Part shown: in pieces, positions 31,822 to 40,670 of the stretch
How positions within the stretch are numbered: position 1 is the first letter of the stretch
Layout of the letters: the number at the start of each line of letters is the position of its first letter
From: Pseudomonadota bacterium
Lineage (GTDB): Bacteria; Pseudomonadota; Alphaproteobacteria; Rhizobiales; Beijerinckiaceae
DNA: 64,000 bases
Assembly (NCBI GenBank): GCA_021781815.1
Contig: JAJXWB010000003.1
Span: 149,997-213,996 of the forward strand
Direction of reading: 5' to 3'
Notes under the pieces: model-generated
Told to the model about the DNA's origin: nothing
The model's database searches: none
What the model saw: only the letters and a program-made list of their open reading frames with translations
Translations under genes and position numbers: made by a program

Positions 31822-34514
31822 GATCCGGCTCCGCCCAGCAGCGGCGGCTCTGACGCTGGAAGCCGCACGAGAATTCGAGTGCCGCGACGGCGCGCCGCCG
31901 GGCTCTGCGCCAGAATGGTTCCACCCATGGATTCGACAAGCCCCCTGCAAATCGACAGGCCGAGCCCGGTGCCGGCCTTGCGTCCATCGGCGCGCCCGCC
32001 GCGATAGAATTTCTCGAATATCCTCTCAAGATCGCCCAACTTCACACCCGGTCCGTCGTCGGTCACGCTCACCACCACGTCTGCACCCTCGCGGCGGGCG
32101 TGGACCGCGGTTTCGCCCTCGCCCCCATACTTCTGCGCATTGTCGAGCAGATTGAACAGCACTTGTTCGAGAAGTCGCGCGTCGCCGCGCACGAAGGGCA
32201 AATCCGGTGCGAGACTGATGCGGATTTTTGCATGCGGAAATGCCTTGCGGCACCGCTCGACGCCGGCTCTCACGACATCGGCGACATCGACCCAGTCACG
32301 CCGCACCTTGAGGCCGCCAGCTTCGATGCGCGACATGTCCAGAAGGTTGGAGACGAAGCGCGAGAGCCGACCCGTCTCCTCCTCGATGGATAACAGGAGT
32401 TCGGCGCGCTCTGTCTCGCTCATCTTAGCGCCGAGGTCGCGCAGGCTGGACGCTGCGCCGGCGATGGACGACAACGGGGTGCGCAGATCGTGCGACAGCG
32501 AAGCGAGCAAGGCGTCCCTCACCTTTTCGTTCTCCTCGAGCGAGGACGCGCGGATCGCTTCCCGAGCGAGAAGAGCGCGGTCGAGTGCGATCGCTGTCTG
32601 ACCGAGCACCGCCGAGAGCGCGCGCTCGTCGTCCGCTGAGAGCGCGCCAGTCGCATCAGGCGGCTCAAAACCGCAGACTGCGACGACGCCGCGCGTAGTC
32701 CGCAAGGGGCGAAACTGGAAGCGAATGCGCGGCAAGGTTCCGGTCGCCCAACCCGCCGGCTCTCCTTTTTGCTGCGCCCAGCGCGCGGCGCTGGTTTCTG
32801 CGGCGTCGAGTTGCACGTCGGGCGGCCAGGCCGCCTGAAGCGACAGGTCATCGCCGGCGACGACCAGCAAGATAATCTGGTGACCGAGGGTCGCGTGCAA
32901 ATGCGCCGCCGCCGCCCAGAGTACGTCGTCGGCGCTTGCAGCGCCGGAAATCTTTCGTGAGAAATCGTAGAGTGATTGCGTCACGGCGGCGCTCTTGATG
33001 ACGCCTTCGCGCTGGTCGCGAATGCGGCCGGCGAGCGAGCCCGTCAGCACCGCGACAGCGAGGAAGACGAGCAGCGCCAGCAATTCGTGCGGTTCGGCGA
33101 TCGTGAACGTGTAGATCGGTTCGATGAAGAAGAAGTTGTAAGCGAGAAAGGACAGGAACGAGGCGACGACCGCCGCGCGTACGCCGTATCTGACCGCGCA
33201 GAACAACACCGCAGACAAGAATATCATCGACAGATTCGGCAAGCGCAAGATGCCTGTCAGCGCTTCGCCGATGACGACGGCGACAACAACGGCCAGCGCG
33301 GCGACCGCGTATTCCAGCGCTGCGCCCCGTCCGAGAAGACCGGCGATCGTGCGGCGCGGCCGAGGGGTCGCTTCCTGCGTCGGCACGAAATGAATCTCGA
33401 ACTGGTCCGCGGCCTGAGCGAGCGCCTTCGGAAACGAGCGCCGAAACAGCCGGTGGCCGAAGTTGCGCCGGGGACCGCCGACGATTATCTGCGTAATGTT
33501 CTCGCGGCGCGCGAGTCTGAGAACTTCCTCGACGAGATCAGGGCCGGCGACATGCTTCACCTCGCCGCCGAGGCGTTCGGCCAGATCCAGTGCGGCGCGG
33601 ACGCACTCCGCCTTCGTCGCATCCGCGATCTCGCCGCGGCGCTCGATATGCGCGGCGATCCAGCCCGCGTTCAGGCTCGTGGCGAGTTGGCTCGCGCGAC
33701 GAACGACGCGCTCGGCGCTCTCGTCGGCCGCGATGCAGGCCAGCAATCTTTCGGACGCCGCCCAGGGGCCTTCGATCGCCTTGCGACGGAGGTAGTCGAC
33801 CATCTGATCGTCGACGCGATCGGCCGTCCGCCTGAGCGCAAGCTCTCGCAGCGCGGTAAGATTTCCGGGTGTGAAGAATTGTGCGGTCGCGCGTCGCGCG
33901 ACTTCGGGCACGTAGACCTTTCCCTCGTGCAACCGGGCGATCAGTTCGTCCGGCGTGATGTCGACGAGGACGACGGCGTCGGCATCCTGCAGAACCTTAT
34001 CGGGAACAGTCTCGCGCACGACGATTCCGGTGATGCGCGAAACGACGTCAGCGAGGCTTTCGAGATGCTGGATATTGAGCGCCGTCCAGACGTCTATGCC
34101 GGCGTCGAGCAATTCCTCGACGTCCCGCCAGCGCTTGGGATGACGGCTGTCCGGCGCATTCGTGTGCGCGAGTTCGTCGAGAACAAGCAGCGTCGGCTTG
34201 CGCACGAGCGCGGCGTCGAGGTCGAATTCCTCGATCGTGCGGCCGCGATATTCCATTCTGCGACGGGGTAAGATTTCGAGGCCATCTACCAGCGCGAGCG
34301 TTTCGGCGCGCCCATGCGTCTCGACAAGGCCGATCACGACATCGACGCCGTCGGCTTGCACGCGCCGCGCGTTCTGCAACATGGAATAGGTCTTTCCGAC
34401 GCCGGGGGCTGCGCCGAGAAAGACCTTCAACCTCCCTCGGCTCTCGCGCTGCGTTTGCGCGAGCAGCGCGTCGGGATCAGGGCGACCGTCGCGTTGTCTG
34501 AGCGGTGGGGCCAT
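31818..34514 (-). CDS. kdpD: Potassium sensor histidine kinase
   Basis: Inner-membrane sensor kinase of 898 residues. N-terminal KdpD domain with Walker A GAAPGVGKT (about 33-41) and LDELAHTNAPDSRHPKRW; a universal-stress-like domain (about 250-370; IIVGGPRRNFGHRLFRRSF); four membrane helices (about 395-495); a GAF-like region; HisKA with the phospho-acceptor in SHDLRTPLSS; and HATPase motifs DNAQKYG, DDGPGVK and GTGLGLSI. All domains expected of KdpD are present. It signals low potassium or turgor and cyclic-di-AMP in other species, and phosphorylates KdpE. Confidence 0.95.
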   Translation of the reverse strand: MAPPLRQRDGRPDPDALLAQTQRESRGRLKVFLGAAPGVGKTYSMLQNARRVQADGVDVVIGLVETHGRAETLALVDGLEILPRRRMEYRGRTIEEFDLDAALVRKPTLLVLDELAHTNAPDSRHPKRWRDVEELLDAGIDVWTALNIQHLESLADVVSRITGIVVRETVPDKVLQDADAVVLVDITPDELIARLHEGKVYVPEVARRATAQFFTPGNLTALRELALRRTADRVDDQMVDYLRRKAIEGPWAASERLLACIAADESAERVVRRASQLATSLNAGWIAAHIERRGEIADATKAECVRAALDLAERLGGEVKHVAGPDLVEEVLRLARRENITQIIVGGPRRNFGHRLFRRSFPKALAQAADQFEIHFVPTQEATPRPRRTIAGLLGRGAALEYAVAALAVVVAVVIGEALTGILRLPNLSMIFLSAVLFCAVRYGVRAAVVASFLSFLAYNFFFIEPIYTFTIAEPHELLALLVFLAVAVLTGSLAGRIRDQREGVIKSAAVTQSLYDFSRKISGAASADDVLWAAAAHLHATLGHQIILLVVAGDDLSLQAAWPPDVQLDAAETSAARWAQQKGEPAGWATGTLPRIRFQFRPLRTTRGVVAVCGFEPPDATGALSADDERALSAVLGQTAIALDRALLAREAIRASSLEENEKVRDALLASLSHDLRTPLSSIAGAASSLRDLGAKMSETERAELLLSIEEETGRLSRFVSNLLDMSRIEAGGLKVRRDWVDVADVVRAGVERCRKAFPHAKIRISLAPDLPFVRGDARLLEQVLFNLLDNAQKYGGEGETAVHARREGADVVVSVTDDGPGVKLGDLERIFEKFYRGGRADGRKAGTGLGLSICRGLVESMGGTILAQSPAARRRGTRILVRLPASEPPLLGGAGS

Positions 34515-34530
34515 CCGCCAATCCGCCTCC

Positions 34531-35136
34531 TCAAGTCGATCCTAACCTATCAAGCGCGAGATTGAGCCCCAGAACATTGACGCGAGGCTCTCCGATCAGC
34601 CCTAACAGCGGCCGCTCGATATGTTCGGCGACCAGCGCCCGCACGCGGCCGCCCGGAAGGCCGCGCGCCCGTGCGACCGAGGCGGATTGCGCCAGCGCCG
34701 ATTCCGGCGAAATATGCGGATCGAGGCCCGAGGCCGACGTCGTCAGCGCATCGCCGGGGATCTGACCGGCGCCCACCGCCGCGCGCCACGCTTCAGCGGC
34801 GTTTTTCACGCGATCGATCAGCTTCTGCGAGGTCGGCCCAAGGTTGGCGCCGGAAGAATTGGCGGCATTGTAGGGCGCATCGACCGTCCTGGTCGCATCG
34901 TTCGGGTCTGTCGCACTGGTCGCTGACGGACGGCCATGGAAATAGCGCGGCGAGGTGAAATTCTGTCCGATCAGCGCAGATCCGATGACGGCGCCGTCGC
35001 GCTTGACGAGGCTGCCGTTAGCCTGCTCCGGAAAGGCCATCTGAGCGACGCCGGTCACCGCGAGCGGGTAGGCGACGCCCGTCAACGCAGTGAGGACGAA
35101 CAGAAGGACGAGCGCGGGCCGAATATGCTGGAGCAT
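34531..35136 (-). CDS. kdpC: Potassium-transporting ATPase subunit C
   Basis: Single-pass chaperone-like subunit of the KdpFABC pump, 201 residues. One N-terminal helix (about 8-30, LVLLFVLTALTGVAYPLAVTG) is followed by the periplasmic domain with GQNFTSPRYFHGRPSAT and ALTTSASGLDPHISPESA, both KdpC signatures. It stabilises the ATP-bound complex. Gaps are 12 bases after kdpB and 16 before kdpD. Confidence 0.95.
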   Translation of the reverse strand: MLQHIRPALVLLFVLTALTGVAYPLAVTGVAQMAFPEQANGSLVKRDGAVIGSALIGQNFTSPRYFHGRPSATSATDPNDATRTVDAPYNAANSSGANLGPTSQKLIDRVKNAAEAWRAAVGAGQIPGDALTTSASGLDPHISPESALAQSASVARARGLPGGRVRALVAEHIERPLLGLIGEPRVNVLGLNLALDRLGST

Positions 35137-35148
35137 CGAAATTCTCCT

Positions 35149-37200
35149 TCACGCCAGATGCAGGGCAGCGACGACGAGGTCGATCGCCTTGATGCCGATG
35201 AAAGGCAGGACAAGACCGCCGACGCCATAGACGAGCAGGTTCCGGCGCAACAATGCGGCGGCGCCGACCGGCCGGTAGGCGACGCCTTTCAGCGCGAGCG
35301 GGATCAGCGCAACGATGATCAGAGCATTGAAGATCACCGCCGACAGGATCGCCGATTGCGGCGAGGCCAGCCGCATGACGTTGAGCGCGCCGAGTTGTGG
35401 ATATGTCGCAATGAACAGCGCCGGCAGGATCGCGAAATATTTCGCGACATCGTTGGCGATCGAAAAGGTCGTCAGCGACCCGCGCGTCATGAGGAGCTGC
35501 TTGCCGATCTCGACGATCTCGATGAGCTTCGTCGGATTGGAATCGAGATCGACCATGTTGCCTGCCTCGCGCGCAGCCTGCGTTCCCGTCTGCATGGAGA
35601 CGCCGACGTCGGCCTGCGCCAGCGCCGGCGCGTCGTTCGTACCGTCCCCGCACATGGCGATGAGACGCCCGCCAGTCTGCTCCTTGCGAATATAGGTCAA
35701 CTTGTCCTCTGGCGTCGCTTCGGCGAGAAAATCATCGACGCCCGCCTCGGAGGCGATGGCGGCGGCGGTCACGGGATTGTCGCCGGTGACCATGACCGTG
35801 CGGATGCCCATGGCGCGCAGGGCCGCAAAACGCTCCTTGATGCCCGGCTTAACAACGTCCTTCAGATGAATGACGCCGAGCAGCCTGCCGTTCTCGGCTA
35901 CCGCCAGCGGCGTACCGCCTGACGAGGCCACCCCGTCGACGGCGCGACGAAACTCCGGGGGCGTACGTTCGAGCGGGACGCCGACATGGCGCAGGATCGA
36001 GTCGATCGCGCCCTTGCGGATGGAGCGGCCGGCCGCATCGACGCCGGAAATGCGCGTCTGTGCGGCGAAGGGCACGATTGTCGGCTGCGCGCCGAAGTCG
36101 GGATCGGCAAGCCCGTATTCGCCCTTGGCGAGCGCGACGATCGAGCGTCCCTCCGGTGTTTCGTCGGCCAGGCTGGCCGACAGAGCCGCGGCAGCCAGTT
36201 CTTCCTCTGCGACGTCTGCGACCGACAGAAATTCGGTGGCCATGCGGTTGCCGAAGGTGATCGTGCCGGTCTTGTCGAGCAGCAGCGTATCAACATCGCC
36301 CGCCGCCTCGACCGAACGACCGGAGGTGGCGATGACGTTGAAGCGGATGAGGCGGTCCATGCCGGCTATGCCGATCGCCGAGAGCAATCCGCCGATAGTG
36401 GTAGGTATCAGCGTGACGAGCAACGCCACGAGGACGACGACGGAGACGAACGTGCCGGAATAGCCGGCGAGGCCCCAGAGTGTGACGACCGCGATCAGGA
36501 AGATCAGCGTCATGCCGGCGAGCAGGATCGACAGTGCGAGTTCGTTCGGCGTCTTCTGGCGTTCGGCGCCCTCGACCAGCGCGATCATGCGATCGATGAA
36601 AGTCGAACCCGGCGCAGCCGTCACCCGAACCTTGAGCCAGTCGGACAGAACGGTCGTGCCGCCCGTCACGGCCGAGCGGTCGCCGCCTGCCTCGCGAATG
36701 ACAGGCGCGGATTCTCCAGTGACCGCGGATTCGTTGACAGAGGCGACGCCTTCGATGATTTCGCCATCCGAGGGAATGATATCGCCGGCCTCGACAAGCA
36801 CGACGTCGCCGACCCGCAAATCGAGCGCATTGACGCCGCTGTAGAGGCCTTTCGGGTCGGTGGGGTCCAGATAGCGCTTGGCGTGCGTGTCGCTGCGCGT
36901 CGCGCGCAGACTGGCCGCCTGCGCCTTGCCCCGTCCTTCGGCCACCGCCTCGGCGAATGTCGCGAAAAGCACGGTGAACCACAGCCAGATGGCGATCTGT
37001 CCGGAAAAGAACGGCGCGCCGCCGCCGTTCATCAGTTCGCGCGCCCACAGGAAGGTGACGAGCGCCGCCACCACCTCCGTCACGAAAATCACGGGATTGT
37101 GCATGAGATGGCGCGGGTCGAGCTTGCGGAACGCGTCGACCGAAGCGGCGGCGACGATCTTGCCGTCGAACAAATGGGGCGCGGAGGCTTTCTTCGACAT
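35149..37200 (-). CDS. kdpB: Potassium-transporting P-type ATPase subunit B
   Basis: Catalytic ATP-hydrolysing subunit, 683 residues. The phosphorylated Asp is in [14 protein letters not shown], with the actuator motif VTGESAP, nucleotide-domain motif KGAIDSIL and hinge [21 protein letters not shown]. Seven or so membrane helices are arranged as in type IA ATPases. The length is normal. It lies ten bases after kdpA and is fully intact. Confidence 0.96.
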   Translation of the reverse strand: MSKKASAPHLFDGKIVAAASVDAFRKLDPRHLMHNPVIFVTEVVAALVTFLWARELMNGGGAPFFSGQIAIWLWFTVLFATFAEAVAEGRGKAQAASLRATRSDTHAKRYLDPTDPKGLYSGVNALDLRVGDVVLVEAGDIIPSDGEIIEGVASVNESAVTGESAPVIREAGGDRSAVTGGTTVLSDWLKVRVTAAPGSTFIDRMIALVEGAERQKTPNELALSILLAGMTLIFLIAVVTLWGLAGYSGTFVSVVVLVALLVTLIPTTIGGLLSAIGIAGMDRLIRFNVIATSGRSVEAAGDVDTLLLDKTGTITFGNRMATEFLSVADVAEEELAAAALSASLADETPEGRSIVALAKGEYGLADPDFGAQPTIVPFAAQTRISGVDAAGRSIRKGAIDSILRHVGVPLERTPPEFRRAVDGVASSGGTPLAVAENGRLLGVIHLKDVVKPGIKERFAALRAMGIRTVMVTGDNPVTAAAIASEAGVDDFLAEATPEDKLTYIRKEQTGGRLIAMCGDGTNDAPALAQADVGVSMQTGTQAAREAGNMVDLDSNPTKLIEIVEIGKQLLMTRGSLTTFSIANDVAKYFAILPALFIATYPQLGALNVMRLASPQSAILSAVIFNALIIVALIPLALKGVAYRPVGAAALLRRNLLVYGVGGLVLPFIGIKAIDLVVAALHLA

Positions 37201-37210
37201 GATCGGCTCC

Positions 37211-38920
37211 TCAGAAAGTCTTGCCGGCGAGCATCAGCACATGCTCGACGATCGGTCCGAGCGCGAGCGCGGGGAAGAATTGCAGGCCGCCAAGGATGAG
37301 AATCACGCCGACGAGCAGGCCGATGAACAGCGGGCCGTCCGTCGGGAATGTGCCCGCTGAGGCCGGCGCGCGCGTCTTGCCGGCGAGCGAGCCCGCCATC
37401 GCCATCACCGGCACGACATAGCCGAAGCGTCCGAGCGCCATGGATATGCCGGTCGTGACGTTGAACCAGGGCGTGTTGGCGTTGAGGCTGGCAAACGCCG
37501 AGCCGTTGTTGCCGGCGGCGGATGAATAAGCGTAGAGCAACTCGCTCAGACCGTGCGGGCCGGCGTTGGCGAGGCTCGCCAGCGCCGCTGGCAACATGGC
37601 CGAGACCGCCGAAAAGCCGAGGATGACGAGCGGCAGGATGAGCACCGCGAGCATGACGAGTTTCATCTCGCGGGCTTCGATCTTCTTGCCCATGAATTCC
37701 GGCGTGCGACCGACCATGAGACCGGCGACGAATACGGCGAGGATCGCAAACACGATCATGCCGTACAGGCCCGAACCGACGCCGCCGGGCAGTACTTCGC
37801 CGAGCTGGATCAGAAACATCGGCACGAAACCGCCGAGCGGCGTCAAAGCGTCGTGCATCGCGTTGACGGCGCCGCAGGACAGACCTGTCGTCACCGCGAC
37901 GAACATGGCTGACATGGCCTGGCCAAAGCGAACTTCCTTGCCTTCCATATTACCCTGGGAGGGGTCGAGGCCGAGCTGCGTCAACAGCGGATTGCCCGAG
38001 GCTTCCGCGCCATACACGACGAGAACGGCGGCGATCAGCAGCACGCCCATCGCCGCGAGCAGCGCATAACCCTGGCGCGGCAGGCCGACCATGCGGCCAA
38101 AGGCGATCGGCAGCGCGGTCGAGACGACGAGCATCGCCCAGATCTGCAGCGCATTCGACAGCGCGCCGGGATTTTCGAACGGATGCGTCGAGTTGGCGTT
38201 GAAGAAGCCGCCGCCGTTGGTGCCGAGTTGCTTGATCGCTTCCTGGCTCGCCATCGGCCCCAGTGCGAGCGTCTGCTTCGCGCCTTCCAGCGTCGCGGCG
38301 TCGACAAAGCCCACCATCGTCTGCGGCACGCCGAGCGCGACGAATGCGAACGCGAGGGCGAACGAAAGCGGCAGCAGGAGAAACAGAGTCGTCCTGACCA
38401 TGTCGACCCAGAAATTTCCGAGCGTCGCCACATTCGATCGGGCAAAGGCGCGCGTGATGGCCAGCGCCAGCGCAATGCCGGTCGCCGCCGAAAGGAAGTT
38501 GTGAACGGCGAGGCCCACCATCTGCGAGAAATGACTCATCGTTGTCTCGCCCGAATAGGCTTGCCAGTTGGTGTTGGTGAGAAAGCTGATCGCCGTGTTG
38601 AAGGCGAGATCGGGCGACAGATTGTCGAAACCCTGTGGGTTCCACGGGAGCAGCGCCTGCACGCGCAGGATGACATAGAGGCTCGCGAAACCGAAGCCGC
38701 TGAACACCAGCATCGAAAGCGTGTAGGCAAGCCAGCCTTGCTCGCGCGCGGGATCGACGCCCGCGAGACGGTACAACCCGCCTTCGATGCGACGGACCAG
38801 CGACGCATCGCCGGCTGCATCGCTGGAGAACAGCGCCGCCATATAGCGCCCGAGCGGCACTGCCGCCGCGAGGGCGAGTACGAAGACGAGCGCGATCTGC
38901 GCCAAGCCGATGAATGTCAT
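37211..38920 (-). CDS. kdpA: Potassium-transporting ATPase subunit A
   Basis: Potassium-binding channel-like subunit, 569 residues with about ten helices. The four selectivity-filter-like regions are seen, including [29 protein letters not shown] and [16 protein letters not shown], plus [15 protein letters not shown]. Potassium passes from here through an internal tunnel to KdpB. It follows kdpF by ten bases. Confidence 0.96.
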   Translation of the reverse strand: MTFIGLAQIALVFVLALAAAVPLGRYMAALFSSDAAGDASLVRRIEGGLYRLAGVDPAREQGWLAYTLSMLVFSGFGFASLYVILRVQALLPWNPQGFDNLSPDLAFNTAISFLTNTNWQAYSGETTMSHFSQMVGLAVHNFLSAATGIALALAITRAFARSNVATLGNFWVDMVRTTLFLLLPLSFALAFAFVALGVPQTMVGFVDAATLEGAKQTLALGPMASQEAIKQLGTNGGGFFNANSTHPFENPGALSNALQIWAMLVVSTALPIAFGRMVGLPRQGYALLAAMGVLLIAAVLVVYGAEASGNPLLTQLGLDPSQGNMEGKEVRFGQAMSAMFVAVTTGLSCGAVNAMHDALTPLGGFVPMFLIQLGEVLPGGVGSGLYGMIVFAILAVFVAGLMVGRTPEFMGKKIEAREMKLVMLAVLILPLVILGFSAVSAMLPAALASLANAGPHGLSELLYAYSSAAGNNGSAFASLNANTPWFNVTTGISMALGRFGYVVPVMAMAGSLAGKTRAPASAGTFPTDGPLFIGLLVGVILILGGLQFFPALALGPIVEHVLMLAGKTF

Positions 38921-38930
38921 GGGAGCCCCG

Positions 38931-39017
38931 CTAGAATCGTTCGGGCTTGAGAAGCGCGACGACGAGGTAGATCGCGAGCGCGATGGCGACGATCAGGCCG
39001 AGACAGGCGTCGAACAT
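38931..39017 (-). CDS. kdpF: Potassium-transporting ATPase subunit F
   Basis: A 28-residue single-helix peptide beginning [17 protein letters not shown] and ending LLKPERF, the KdpF hallmark. It acts as a lipid-like stabiliser of the KdpFABC complex. It is usually missed because of its size. It lies directly between the upstream peptide gene (six-base gap) and kdpA. Confidence 0.92.
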   Translation of the reverse strand: MFDACLGLIVAIALAIYLVVALLKPERF

Positions 39018-39023
39018 GACCGC

Positions 39024-39107
39024 TCACACCCGGTCGAGCGCGCGGGCATAGAGCCCCATCAGCGCGATAAGGACGAGGCCGAGCCCCGCGAACACAACGT
39101 CGTACAT
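39024..39107 (-). CDS. Small membrane peptide ahead of kdpF
   Basis: A 27-residue peptide with one hydrophobic helix: MYDVVFAGLGLVLIALMGLY followed by ARALDRV. AGGAGG lies five bases before the ATG at 39107, the strongest ribosome site of the operon. I recall peptides with the same Tyr-Ala-Arg..Asp-Arg ending ahead of kdpF in other proteobacteria, but they are seldom annotated. It may be a second accessory subunit of the pump or a translated leader. Confidence 0.7.
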   Translation of the reverse strand: MYDVVFAGLGLVLIALMGLYARALDRV

Positions 39108-39171
39108 GGCGACCTCCTGTGGAGGATCGCTTACTAGACCCCTGCCGCATCAAGTCTCGACAGGGATTCCG

Positions 39172-39209
39172 CGCCGCGGGCATAAGGATTTCATAAATGC
39201 GCCGCGGCG
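39172..39209. promoter_or_regulatory. Long dyad upstream of the kdp operon
   Basis: The arms CGCCGCGG-GCAT and ATGC-GCCGCGGCG face each other around the AT-rich centre AAGGATTTCATAA, 65-100 bases ahead of the first kdp start codon. The centre contains TTTAT/TTAT-like repeats on the minus strand, reminiscent of KdpE sites. It is the most likely KdpE operator/promoter element, inferred by symmetry and place. Confidence 0.4.
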
Positions 39210-39350
39210 GCCGCGCCGGGAGCGGACGATCTCGATGTTCGCAAGTGGCGACGTGAGGCAGATGCCTCGACAACACCGTCTAAAATTTTTGATTAGAACG
39301 GCGCAGCCGCTGTAATTGATTGATTTTAATGGCGTATCAATTGGGAGCAG

Positions 39351-39428
39351 ATCTTCAAAGCTTCGCCGCTCCCGGACGTCACGCCCGACGTCCTCCGGCA
39401 TAGCTTCGCGAGCGTCACCAAAGCAGGA
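39351..39428 (+). mobile_element. Tyrosine recombinase (phage integrase) fragment
   Basis: A short plus-strand reading SPLPDVTPDVLRHSFASV matches the box II region of phage-type integrases (VTPHVLRHSFAS), including the catalytic Arg-His pair. About 26 codons survive, without start or C-terminal tyrosine. It is dead and marks a past integration at the border between the kdp operon and the catabolic island. Confidence 0.65.
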
Positions 39429-39463
39429 GCATCCGGCCGTGGCCTGCCGCCAGTTACAGCGCC

Positions 39464-39562
39464 GCGCTCGCGACGCTTCTGGAACTTGCGGATGATGTCG
39501 GCGCGACGCCGCGCGAGCTCCCATTGCTTGTCGTCAAGCTCGTCGGGAAAGGGGTCGTGCAT
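39464..39562 (-). mobile_element. Possible transposase N-terminal fragment
   Basis: The minus-strand frame from ATG 39562 begins MHDPFPDELDDKQWELARRR and continues ADIIRKFQKRRER before degenerating. The pattern resembles the N-terminus of Mu/IS481-type transposases (W..ARRRAxxIR). It lies head to head with the integrase fragment. The family call is tentative. Confidence 0.4.
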
Positions 39563-39742
39563 CAGAGTTCGATGGTGGTTATTTCCAAAAAAGTCCGATT
39601 CTCACATCAACTGCCAGAATCGAGACAGACTTATCAAATTACTTGCCCGTCCTCAAATTAAATGGCCATGTAGATGCTTGTTTTTGTTGATAAAGATCTC
39701 GCGCAATTAAGAGGCAACCGACAACAGGATTCAGCGATACCA

Positions 39743-39757
39743 AATGGTAGAACCATT
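39743..39757. promoter_or_regulatory. FCD/GntR-type operator
   Basis: AATGGT-AGA-ACCATT is a perfect 15-base inverted repeat matching the TGGT-N3-ACCA consensus of FadR/PdhR-class regulators. It lies about 95 bases ahead of the SDR start and before the plus-strand gene run 39850-43942. The same motif recurs at 50438 and 58058. Confidence 0.65.
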
Positions 39758-39849
39758 GCAAGACGAGTCCGTTAAGGCTAGAACGCGCTAAACGCGCCGC
39801 GATGGGTTCTCTTAGCAACATGCGGTCGGCAAACTGGCGGAACGCGCAA

Positions 39850-40620
39850 ATGCAGGAACTGGTATCTCTCGAGGGCAAGACCATCATCATCACGGGCGCA
39901 GCGCAGGGCATCGGCCGCGCAGCGACCGAACTCGCCGTCAAGCTCGGCGCCCGCGTGGCGGCGGTCGATCTGAACGCCGAAGGCGTGACGACCCTTGCTG
40001 ACAGCGCCCCCGACAAGATCGCTCCTTTCGTCGGGAATGTGGCCGATCCGCAATTCGCGCAGGCCACGGTCGACGCAGTCGTCGGGCGCTTCGGCGATAT
40101 CCACGGCCTCGTCAACAATGCAGGCATCACCAGGCCGGCGATGATCGAGAAGATGAGCATGCAGGCCTGGAACGACGTGATCGCCGTTCATCTGACAGGC
40201 GCGTTCATCTGGACGCAGACGGTCGGCAGGAAAATGCTGGAAGCGACGAAAGCGGGCGGTTTCGGTGGCGGCTCGATCATCAATATTTCGTCCGATGCCG
40301 GCCGGATGGGGTCCGTCGGACAGATAAATTACGCGGCCGCCAAGGCCGGGATGCTCGGTATGACGATGACCGCGGCCAAGGAATGGGCGAAATTCAACAT
40401 TCGCGCCAATTCCGTCTGTTTCGGCGTGGTCGAGACGCCCATGACGGAGACGATCCGTGGCGACAAATTTCGAGATGGCATCTTGGCTAGAATCCCGATG
40501 GGCCGTTGGGCGCAACCGGAGGAAGTCGTGAAGCCCGTCTGCTTTCTGCTTTCCGACGCCGCCTCTTACGTCACGGGCCAGCATATCCCGGTCAATGGCG
40601 GGTTTCACATCTCCGTCTAA
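39850..40620 (+). CDS. Short-chain dehydrogenase/reductase
   Basis: NAD(P)-dependent oxidoreductase of the classical SDR family, 256 residues from the ATG at 39850 (an earlier in-frame ATG at 39802 adds 16 unlikely residues). Cofactor motif TGAAQGIGRAA, NNAG, the catalytic Ser in INISSD and YAAAKAGMLG (Tyr-x3-Lys) are intact, and the ending GQHIPVNGGF is typical of FabG-like members. It begins a plus-strand run with an acyl-CoA ligase and a CoA-transferase-like pair, so it probably oxidises a beta-hydroxyacyl-CoA or a ring alcohol. Confidence 0.87.
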   Translation: MQELVSLEGKTIIITGAAQGIGRAATELAVKLGARVAAVDLNAEGVTTLADSAPDKIAPFVGNVADPQFAQATVDAVVGRFGDIHGLVNNAGITRPAMIEKMSMQAWNDVIAVHLTGAFIWTQTVGRKMLEATKAGGFGGGSIINISSDAGRMGSVGQINYAAAKAGMLGMTMTAAKEWAKFNIRANSVCFGVVETPMTETIRGDKFRDGILARIPMGRWAQPEEVVKPVCFLLSDAASYVTGQHIPVNGGFHISV

Positions 40621-40670
40621 CCCGGTCAGCGCCAATTTGTTTGCAGCGAGTCGCTTACGCAGGACGACCC

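Noticed and set aside
39130..39600. tRNA gene or attachment site beside the integrase fragment
   Set aside because: No TTCGAAT-type T-loop or cloverleaf arms and no direct repeats were found around the fragment.
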